The notes below the pieces were generated by a model. It made no database searches. It was given only the letters and a program-made list of their open reading frames with translations, and had not been told where the DNA came from. A program made the position numbers and the translations under genes. Positions 57,584 through 64,000 of a stretch of DNA of 64,000 bases are shown here, one piece after another; within the stretch, counting starts at the first letter, position 1, and each line of letters opens with the position of its first letter. Source of the DNA: an uncultured Mediterranea sp. (lineage in GTDB: Bacteria; Bacteroidota; Bacteroidia; Bacteroidales; Bacteroidaceae); contig NZ_CABUOL010000008.1 in the NCBI RefSeq assembly GCF_902493215.1, positions 62,001 to 126,000 of the forward strand, read 5' to 3'.

Positions 57584-58918
57584 ATGGAAACATTCTTGAT
57601 TCGTGCCCTGCAACTCATCATGAGCCTTTCGCTGCTCGTCATCATACACGAGGGAGGGCACTTCCTCTTCGCCCGCCTCTTCAAGACGCGGGTCGAAAAG
57701 TTCTGCCTCTTCTTCGACCCCTGGTTCACGCTGTTCAAGTTCAAGCCCAAGAACAGCGAGACAGAATACGGCATCGGCTGGCTGCCGCTTGGCGGCTACG
57801 TCAAGATAGCCGGCATGATAGACGAGTCGATGGACACCGAACAGATGAAACAGCCCATGCAGCCGTGGGAGTTCCGCGCCAAGCCCGCATGGCAGCGCCT
57901 GCTCATCATGGTAGGCGGCGTGCTGTTCAACTTCCTGCTCGCCCTGTTCATCTACTCCATGATACTCTTCGCCTGGGGCGACTCCTACATCCCCGTGCAG
58001 AAGGCACCGCTCGGCATGGACTTCAACGAAAGCATGCACCAGGCCGGCTTCCGCGACGGCGACGTGCTCCTCTCGGCTGACGGCGTGCCCTTCGAACGCA
58101 TGGGCAGCGACCTGCTGACGGCCATCGTCGACGCCCGCCAGGTCAGCGTACTGCGCGACGGGCAGGAAGCCTCGGTCTACATCCCCGAAGGGCTGATGGA
58201 CCGCCTGCTGGCCGACAGCGCCCGCTTTGCCGACTTCCGCTACCCGTTCGTCATCGACAGCATCGTAGCCGGACGCCCTGCCGCGCTGGCCGGACTCCAG
58301 CCGGGCGACAGCATCACGCAGCTGGACGGACGCAACATCGCCTACTTCGACTTCAAGGAAGAGATGCTCCGGCGCAAGGCCGACGGACAGGCTTCGCACG
58401 ACATCCGCCTGACCTACGTGCGCGGCGGCGTAGCCGACACCCTGACGCTGACCACCGACTCGCTCTACGAGATAGGCATCACGGCCGACATGCGCACCGC
58501 CCGCCTGCTGCCCATCGTGAAGAAGGAATACACCTTCTTCTCGTCCTTCCCCGCCGGCGTCACGCTGGGCGTGAACACGCTGAAGGGCTACGTGGGCCAG
58601 ATGAAGTACCTCTTCTCCAAGGAGGGCGCCAAGCAGCTGGGCGGCTTCGGCACCATCGGCAGCATCTTCCCCGCCACGTGGGACTGGCACCAGTTCTGGT
58701 ACATGACGGCCTTCCTCTCCATCATCCTGGCCTTCATGAACATCCTGCCCATCCCCGCCCTGGACGGCGGCCATGTGCTGTTCCTCATCTACGAGATTGT
58801 GGCACGCCGCAAGCCCAGCGACAAGTTCATGGAGCGCGCGCAGATGGTGGGCATGTTCCTGCTCTTCGCCCTGCTCATCTGGGCCAACCTGAACGATGTG
58901 CTGAGGTTCATCTTCTGA
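57584..58918 (+). CDS. rseP: RseP/site-2 intramembrane metalloprotease
   Basis: A 444-residue membrane protease. The zinc motif IHEGGH (His22, Glu23, His26) lies in the first transmembrane helix, a PDZ region lies about 215-310 (RPAALAGLQPGDSI), and the second metal motif is NILPIPALDGGH. It should cleave transmembrane segments of anti-sigma or signal-peptide substrates, and could act on FecR-type proteins like the one at 8155. It is last in the dxr unit and is followed by a hairpin terminator. Confidence 0.94.
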   Translation: METFLIRALQLIMSLSLLVIIHEGGHFLFARLFKTRVEKFCLFFDPWFTLFKFKPKNSETEYGIGWLPLGGYVKIAGMIDESMDTEQMKQPMQPWEFRAKPAWQRLLIMVGGVLFNFLLALFIYSMILFAWGDSYIPVQKAPLGMDFNESMHQAGFRDGDVLLSADGVPFERMGSDLLTAIVDARQVSVLRDGQEASVYIPEGLMDRLLADSARFADFRYPFVIDSIVAGRPAALAGLQPGDSITQLDGRNIAYFDFKEEMLRRKADGQASHDIRLTYVRGGVADTLTLTTDSLYEIGITADMRTARLLPIVKKEYTFFSSFPAGVTLGVNTLKGYVGQMKYLFSKEGAKQLGGFGTIGSIFPATWDWHQFWYMTAFLSIILAFMNILPIPALDGGHVLFLIYEIVARRKPSDKFMERAQMVGMFLLFALLIWANLNDVLRFIF

Positions 58919-58955
58919 CACTCCGGCACACGCCCGCCCCTATTCCCAAAAGCAA

Positions 58956-59002
58956 CCGCCCGCACGGATTCTCCAATCCATGCGGGCGGCATTGTTTTCA
59001 GA
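58956..59002. terminator. Hairpin terminator between rseP and the UroD-family gene
   Basis: A 15-base stem with one mismatch (58956-58970 with 58975-58989), loop CTCC, followed by TTGTTTTC on the plus strand. It separates convergent genes. Confidence 0.75.
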
Positions 59003-59021
59003 TCATCTGAAAGAACTCTCT

Positions 59022-60020
59022 CTAACGCGACGCATTGTATTCGTCCAAAGCCTCGAAAAAGGCATTGATATTCTCTTCCGGAATGAGCGGAGGCACGTCG
59101 CAGCCGGTAGACAATACGAAATTGGGGTATGCGGACGTATCCTGAAGCAGCTTCAGCGTCACCTGTTTCACCACTTCCGGACTGGCCTGACGCATAATGC
59201 CTACGGGATCGATGTTTCCCATCACCAATGTATCAGCCGGACACTCGCCAAGCACCTGCAGCATATCCACTGCATTGCCGAAATGAAGTGCGGCCGCCCC
59301 GCTCTCCACCATCGCCTGCGTGCACTGCCCGGTGTTTCCACAATTGTGCAGCACCACCGTGAAGTGGTCGTCCTGAAGCTGTTCCACCACCTTGCGGACG
59401 AAAACGGTAGAATAGGTCATGCAGTCTTCGTTGGACAGCAGTCCGGCGGCAGGTTCAGCCATGAAGACACCGGCCACGCCGATACGCTTCAACTCGGCAC
59501 AATATTTCAGAATGAAGTCGGTACACTTGTCCAGCAAACGGAGGATGACCTCCGGTTCCATATAGATGGCAACCATGATTTCCGACATATCATACAGACG
59601 GCCTGCCAGAGAGAAGGGTCCGATGCATCCGGCCAGAACCGGACGGTCGGCAATGTTGGCAACGGCCATCCGTGCGGCCGTAAGGAATTCGGGCACGCGG
59701 CCGGCCGATAGTTCGGGCACCGCCAGCGCCTCGACCGACGCTTCGTCGCACACCAGCCGCCCCACAACACTCGGCACCTCGTTCTCGGGAAAATCAATCC
59801 GACAACCGAAAGCTTCCGCCTCGACCGTCAGGTCCATGATGGTAGAGCAGGCATACGAAGGATAATGGTCGGCCAAATATCTGATGGCCTCGTAATGCTT
59901 CTTTCCGTCGGTGACCGCATCGACCACCCTGTATCCCAAAGCTTCGATGCCGGGATGGGTCATCACCGGAACTGCCACCCGCTGCCTGCGGGCATATATC
60001 TGTTCAATCCATGTATTCAT
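59022..60020 (-). CDS. UroD/MtaA-superfamily corrinoid-dependent methyltransferase
   Basis: A 332-residue TIM-barrel protein of the uroporphyrinogen decarboxylase superfamily. It carries the zinc ligand pattern of methylcobamide:thiol methyltransferases: His225 and Cys227 in LHNCGN, and Cys307 in STGCDVP (H-X-C-X79-C). Heme-pathway UroD enzymes lack this motif. The ATG at 60020 has a strong AAGGAGG eight bases upstream. The gene follows a corrinoid-protein gene by 21 bp, so it likely moves a methyl group between the corrinoid and a thiol or other acceptor. The acceptor (coenzyme M is not expected in Bacteroides) and direction are unknown. Confidence 0.82.
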   Translation of the reverse strand: MNTWIEQIYARRQRVAVPVMTHPGIEALGYRVVDAVTDGKKHYEAIRYLADHYPSYACSTIMDLTVEAEAFGCRIDFPENEVPSVVGRLVCDEASVEALAVPELSAGRVPEFLTAARMAVANIADRPVLAGCIGPFSLAGRLYDMSEIMVAIYMEPEVILRLLDKCTDFILKYCAELKRIGVAGVFMAEPAAGLLSNEDCMTYSTVFVRKVVEQLQDDHFTVVLHNCGNTGQCTQAMVESGAAALHFGNAVDMLQVLGECPADTLVMGNIDPVGIMRQASPEVVKQVTLKLLQDTSAYPNFVLSTGCDVPPLIPEENINAFFEALDEYNASR

Positions 60021-60041
60021 CAACAAATCCTCCTTTCTTCT

Positions 60042-60710
60042 TTAAGCACTCAGCCGGTTCAAGATTTCCACCAGTTCCTGCGGGCCGTCCGTATAGTAGT
60101 CTACCCCTATCTGCCGCGCAAAGTCGGCTGTCACGGGAGCACCTCCGATGAAGGTCTTGGTCTCCGGATGCCTTTCCTTTATCAGCCGGTTTATCTTCTC
60201 CATGTTGGTCATGGTGGTGGTCAGCAATGCCGACATGCAGACAAAGGCTTCGGGATGTTTTTCCAGGGTGTCGGCAAAGACTTCGGCCTTCACGTCCACC
60301 CCAAGGTCGATAACCTCGTATCCGTTTCCTTCGACCATCATGGCCACCAGATTCTTGCCGATGTCATGAAGGTCTCCTTCAACGGTTCCTATAATCACTA
60401 CTCCCCTACGCTGTACACTGCCGTCGTTGAAGAACTTCTTCAAGTGGCTCATGGCCGTACCCATCGCTTTGGCACTCATCAGTACCTGGGGCACGAACAC
60501 CTGATTGGCCTTGAACTTCACTCCGATGCGTTCCATGCCGACAATCAGTCCCTCCTGCAGGACGGTGGCGGGAGCAATGCCCTCATTAAGCGCCTGGAGA
60601 GTCAGTTCATCGGCTCCCGGCTGTCCCTTCATCGTCGGAGGATAAGGAGTCTTTTCATTAATCTTTCCTACCTCGACACACTTTGCGATTCTTTCCAATA
60701 ATTCGTTCAT
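60042..60710 (-). CDS. Corrinoid (B12-binding) methyl-carrier protein
   Basis: A 222-residue protein like MtaC/MtbC and the cobalamin domains of MetH. A helical cap domain (about 1-95) precedes the Rossmann-like B12 domain, which has the DLHDIG motif (Asp113, His115, Gly118), with His115 the likely lower cobalt ligand, SALLTTTM (about 160-167) and IGGAPVT (about 188-194). It should carry a methyl group on cobalt between two methyltransferases. The ATG at 60710 is chosen because the family starts with MNELLERI-like helices; the longer frame overlaps the symporter gene. Confidence 0.9.
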   Translation of the reverse strand: MNELLERIAKCVEVGKINEKTPYPPTMKGQPGADELTLQALNEGIAPATVLQEGLIVGMERIGVKFKANQVFVPQVLMSAKAMGTAMSHLKKFFNDGSVQRRGVVIIGTVEGDLHDIGKNLVAMMVEGNGYEVIDLGVDVKAEVFADTLEKHPEAFVCMSALLTTTMTNMEKINRLIKERHPETKTFIGGAPVTADFARQIGVDYYTDGPQELVEILNRLSA

Positions 60711-60729
60711 ATCATTCAGTTTTTTAAGA

Positions 60730-62301
60730 TTACCAGAATTTATAATAAATGGCTGCAAGCACCAACAAGATTACGACACTCAATACCTTGAACAAAGTAG
60801 TCGTCCGGAACAGTGTCCTGTCAATCTCTATGCAACGGTCATCCACTTTCTTCCCCGACAAGAATCCCATTACCACCATCAGCAACACGCACAGCACGAA
60901 CACATACGCCATCCGGTCGATAAAGGAGACTTCCGGAAAGACAAACTTGATCAGCAGGGAGAACACAAACGTACCGGCAGCGGCGGCCAACGCACCTTTT
61001 GCCTCGGCACGCTTCCAGAAGAACCCCATCACGAATATCGCCAAGGCCCCCGGACTGACAAAGCCCGTAAACTCTTGTATAAACTGGAAGGCCTGCTCCA
61101 GATTCCCCAGCAATGGAGTAATCAGTACCGCCAATACCAGGCTGAACACTCCGAAAAGACGCCCTACCGTAACCAACCGGCCTTCCGAAACAGGTTTCTT
61201 CACGAGATATTCCTTATAGATATCCATGGTGAAAATCGTGGTAATGCTGTTGACCATCGAAGCCAACGAGCTGACAACAGCCGCAACCAGTGCCGCAAAT
61301 GCGATACCCTTCACTCCCGAAGGAATGAAATTGTGCATCAGCCAGGGATAGGCCTGATCGGGCTTGTCAATCGGGGCATCGAGCGCACAGGCTACAATTC
61401 CGGGAACCACTACAATGAGAGGCAATATCAGCTTGAGGAAACCGGCAAAAACAAGTCCTATCTGTGCGTCGGCCAAGCTTTTTCCGGCCAAGGCACGTTG
61501 GATGATATACTGGTTGCAACCGAAATAATACAGGGCACTCACCCACAATCCACCCAAGATGACGCCCATACCCGGCAGATATTCATAGTTGGGATTGGAT
61601 TTGTCCAAAATCATATCGAACTTGTCAGGCAGATGTTCCATCAGTTTCTGCATTCCTGTCCACGCACCTGCACCACCCGAATAATAGTCCAAGGCAATAT
61701 AGGTAGTCAGCAGTCCTCCTCCAATGAGGAAAACCACTTGAACCATATCGGTAAGTGCCACCGCCTTGAGTCCGCCATAGATGGCATAGGCCCCGGCAAA
61801 CAGCGCAAGAGATACGATGCTGAGCCACACCGGTATATCCACTACCTTATTGATGGCCAACGCACCCAGATAAAGAATGGAAGTGAGGTTCACAAAGATA
61901 AACACCAGCAACCAAAAGAAAGCCATAATGGTCTTGACAGACTTCCCGTACCTTATCTCCAGAAATTGCGGCATTGTATAGATGTTCGTCTTCAGGAATA
62001 TCGGCAGGAAAAATACCGCCACAACAATCAATGAAGCCGCAGCAATAAACTCATAGGAAGCGATGCCCAGCCCGATGACAAACCCCGATCCCGACATGCC
62101 GATAAACTGCTCGGCCGAAATGTTGGAAGCGATGACAGAAGCACCGATGGCCCACCATGACAAGGAATTACCTGCAAGGAAATAATCCTTTGAATCTTTC
62201 TTCTTCCCTTCCTTGGTGCGCGAACAGACAATCCCTATCACAATAATAAGGATTACGTAGGCAATAAAAATAATACTGTCAGTTACAGAAAATGTATTCA
62301 T
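60730..62301 (-). CDS. Sodium/solute symporter (SSS/SGLT family)
   Basis: A 523-residue inner-membrane protein with about 14 hydrophobic helices. SKDYFLAGNSLSWWAIGAS and the ISAEQFIGMSGSGF segment are SSS-family hallmarks seen in vSGLT. It lies between the GH2 and corrinoid genes (gap 19 bp to the latter), so its substrate is probably the glycoside product handled by the same operon. The ATG at 62301 is chosen for the MNTFSVTDSIIF start. Confidence 0.88.
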   Translation of the reverse strand: MNTFSVTDSIIFIAYVILIIVIGIVCSRTKEGKKKDSKDYFLAGNSLSWWAIGASVIASNISAEQFIGMSGSGFVIGLGIASYEFIAAASLIVVAVFFLPIFLKTNIYTMPQFLEIRYGKSVKTIMAFFWLLVFIFVNLTSILYLGALAINKVVDIPVWLSIVSLALFAGAYAIYGGLKAVALTDMVQVVFLIGGGLLTTYIALDYYSGGAGAWTGMQKLMEHLPDKFDMILDKSNPNYEYLPGMGVILGGLWVSALYYFGCNQYIIQRALAGKSLADAQIGLVFAGFLKLILPLIVVVPGIVACALDAPIDKPDQAYPWLMHNFIPSGVKGIAFAALVAAVVSSLASMVNSITTIFTMDIYKEYLVKKPVSEGRLVTVGRLFGVFSLVLAVLITPLLGNLEQAFQFIQEFTGFVSPGALAIFVMGFFWKRAEAKGALAAAAGTFVFSLLIKFVFPEVSFIDRMAYVFVLCVLLMVVMGFLSGKKVDDRCIEIDRTLFRTTTLFKVLSVVILLVLAAIYYKFW

Positions 62302-62364
62302 GATTTCAGATTTAATAGTGATATCATACAATTATAGATTACAACATGTGACCTGCCTCACCGG

Positions 62365-64000
62365 TTATTTTACAGCATGTACAGTGACTCGGCACTGACC
62401 CTTCACCCTTTCGCCAGACTTCAACGGACGATAATCGACAGCTGCATGACTGGACAAAAAAGTATCACTGCCGGCATTGCTATAATCAGCCACCAACAGA
62501 CAGAAACCATCTTCCGCTTTCCAGCAACGGACATGCTGCTTCCCGTCTGAAATGATACGGACATATTCAGAAGTTTGCGGATTGCTCAAAACGGCCTTTC
62601 GGATATTTTCCTTTGTTGAACGGAACATATTGCTACCCGCTTCCGTCTGATCGTAGGCCCAAGCCACATGTGGCTGCCTGCTCGGTCCTGCCAGTCCGCA
62701 GACTTCTATTGTATCATTTCGGAAATCTGCTGCACCAGATAAGGCTGCAATATGGTCTGCCGGATATACACTCCAATAGCCGTTCCGCTGCCATTCCAGA
62801 TGAGAATAACCTTCCGGCAAATGGAACACTGTTCCTATCTGACGCGGAGAAACAGCCTCTTTAACACAAAAATCATACGCAACTTCCACCTCTCCATTGG
62901 CATGGAAAGTATAAGTCCAAGTTCCTTCGGCCTCTTCATAACTGCCACTTACCTGTATACGGACCTGTTGTGCCGATTCTTCAAGGCAGTCAATCCGTTT
63001 TGCCATCCAATTCCGGCAAGTTGGTGTATAAGGATCAAAGTTCTGTCCGCCTCCCAACATCTGGATTCCCCTTCCTTCTGCATTCAACGGAAGCAACATC
63101 AAGCCGACCGGCAATTCTTCCAATCGTCCATTATTCAAATTCAACGTATAGTTCCCCGAGCGTGTACACACTGTCCATCTATCAGCGTGGCACGACAAAG
63201 TCACCTTTCCCTTCGCTTTCGGAACCGTAGTAATTTCCGGCCTCAATGCGTAGGCATACGCATCTATCAAATAACCCTGCGGAGCATAAACATCAATTCG
63301 AATACTATCCTGACGGCGAACAGACTCAGGAAGCTGCAAATACATCACGCTGTCGTGGCGAGCAGCCAAATTCCACCCAATCTGCATACTGTCACCGTCC
63401 GACGTATATCCTACAATACGACAGTCTGAAAGATTCAGAAAGTTATGACGATTTTCTACAGCAAAAACCAGCTTACCTTCCTTGTCTATGTTTCCCTTCA
63501 GATGAAGACGAACCGGACTGTACGCCTTCTTCATATTCCAGTATTCCGGCTTTTCACGTCTCCATCCATCAACAGGTCCCCATGTACCATATCCCACAGC
63601 ACGATCGCCGGGAAGGAAAAAGGTATCATCAATACCTGCCCAAATGGCCCCTCCAAGAACACCCGGACTGTGATACATTGCCGTCCACATACGGTCAAGC
63701 AATTCCCCCCACATATTACGCAAACCGGGATCGGCCGAAAGTTCCAGACGATTATAGGCATTCAGATGACAATATTCATCGAAAACAATGGGACGTTTGG
63801 AATTACGGTACTTATCCGGCCCTCCGGGACCCGGATAATGATGATTTCCTATTTCCAGCTCCTGATTATCGGCATCCGGTCCCCACTGGCTGAATATCCG
63901 CGGACGTGTGGGATCCATCTGATGAACCAATTGTGCTGCCTTACGGAAATACTCAGCATATTTATTGGATTCATTCCCCATTGACCACATCAGAACCGAC
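62365..64000 (-). CDS. GH2-family glycosidase (beta-galactosidase-like), C-terminal part
   Basis: The 5' end lies outside the window; 545 codons and the stop are present. The acid/base glutamate is in WSMGNES and the nucleophile is probably the Glu in VFDEYCHLNAYN, as in GH2 enzymes. After the TIM barrel come beta-sandwich domains of LacZ type with a long beta-rich C-terminus. It hydrolyses a beta-linked sugar (galactose, glucuronate or similar). It lies upstream of the symporter gene on the same strand, 63 bp apart, and is likely first known gene of this operon. Its base composition looks lower in GC than the core genes. Confidence 0.85.
   Translation of the reverse strand, partial: SVLMWSMGNESNKYAEYFRKAAQLVHQMDPTRPRIFSQWGPDADNQELEIGNHHYPGPGGPDKYRNSKRPIVFDEYCHLNAYNRLELSADPGLRNMWGELLDRMWTAMYHSPGVLGGAIWAGIDDTFFLPGDRAVGYGTWGPVDGWRREKPEYWNMKKAYSPVRLHLKGNIDKEGKLVFAVENRHNFLNLSDCRIVGYTSDGDSMQIGWNLAARHDSVMYLQLPESVRRQDSIRIDVYAPQGYLIDAYAYALRPEITTVPKAKGKVTLSCHADRWTVCTRSGNYTLNLNNGRLEELPVGLMLLPLNAEGRGIQMLGGGQNFDPYTPTCRNWMAKRIDCLEESAQQVRIQVSGSYEEAEGTWTYTFHANGEVEVAYDFCVKEAVSPRQIGTVFHLPEGYSHLEWQRNGYWSVYPADHIAALSGAADFRNDTIEVCGLAGPSRQPHVAWAYDQTEAGSNMFRSTKENIRKAVLSNPQTSEYVRIISDGKQHVRCWKAEDGFCLLVADYSNAGSDTFLSSHAAVDYRPLKSGERVKGQCRVTVHAVK

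Noticed and set aside
59022..60020. Annotation as heme-pathway uroporphyrinogen decarboxylase (hemE)
   Set aside because: The protein carries the H-X-C...C zinc motif and follows a corrinoid-protein gene, both typical of methyltransferases of the superfamily and not of HemE.

Overview
The window reads as chromosomal DNA of a gut Bacteroidales bacterium (Bacteroides/Phocaeicola-like, GC-rich by eye). The evidence is Bacteroides-type promoters (TAnnTTTG at -7, often TTTG or TTG about 19 bp upstream), a hybrid two-component sugar sensor, an UpxY antiterminator, FecI/FecR/TonB-receptor signalling, and DUF4290, DUF4836, DUF4248, DUF5687 and smalltalk genes. No tRNA, rRNA, transposase, integrase or CRISPR array was recognised.

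Layout. 1-6.7 kb: the end of an rRNA methyltransferase, a nucleoside permease, a DUF151 nuclease-like protein, rsmE, a DUF4836-type lipoprotein and an ABC ATPase/permease pair. 6.9-11.5 kb: a small beta-barrel protein, then an ECF sigma factor, anti-sigma factor and TonB receptor with no SusD. 12-25.8 kb: housekeeping genes (miaA, lipid kinase, kdsA, M16 protease, DUF5687/ABC pair, NlpC lipoprotein, amidase, O-acetylhomoserine sulfhydrylase, malic enzyme and a 57-aa membrane protein). 25.9-27.3 kb: gdhA behind a textbook promoter. 27.5-39 kb: a sucrose/raffinose-type utilisation locus (TonB receptor, GH32, GH36, MFS permease, fructokinase, hybrid sensor), in which alpha-galactosidase and fructosidase would reduce raffinose-family sugars to hexoses for import and phosphorylation.

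39-44.6 kb: a module normally seen beside capsule loci (UpxY, amidase, smalltalk, HU-like, DUF4248, DUF3987, VirE-N-like), but no capsule genes follow UpxY and its 3' end overlaps the convergent amidase gene. 44.6-46.2 kb: a candidate structured RNA, a 67-bp direct repeat carrying a promoter, and a CobW-type metallochaperone. 46.2-48.5 kb: a fimbrillin-like GLUG lipoprotein preceded by a 39-aa small ORF. 48.7-58.9 kb: conserved core genes (HAD phosphatase, nadD, gmk, yicC, tsaB, DUF4290, murA, rimM, M23 peptidase, dxr, rseP). MurA has Asp where fosfomycin-sensitive enzymes have the reactive Cys.

59-64 kb, minus strand: an apparent operon of a GH2 glycosidase (cut by the window edge), a sodium/solute symporter, a corrinoid protein and a zinc-motif methyltransferase of the UroD/MtaA superfamily. 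This suggests cobalamin-dependent methyl-group metabolism coupled to uptake of a glycoside-derived compound, and it is the best candidate here for an undescribed system.

Intergenic regions are rich in short tandem arrays with 7-bp or 22-23-bp periods and in inverted repeats.
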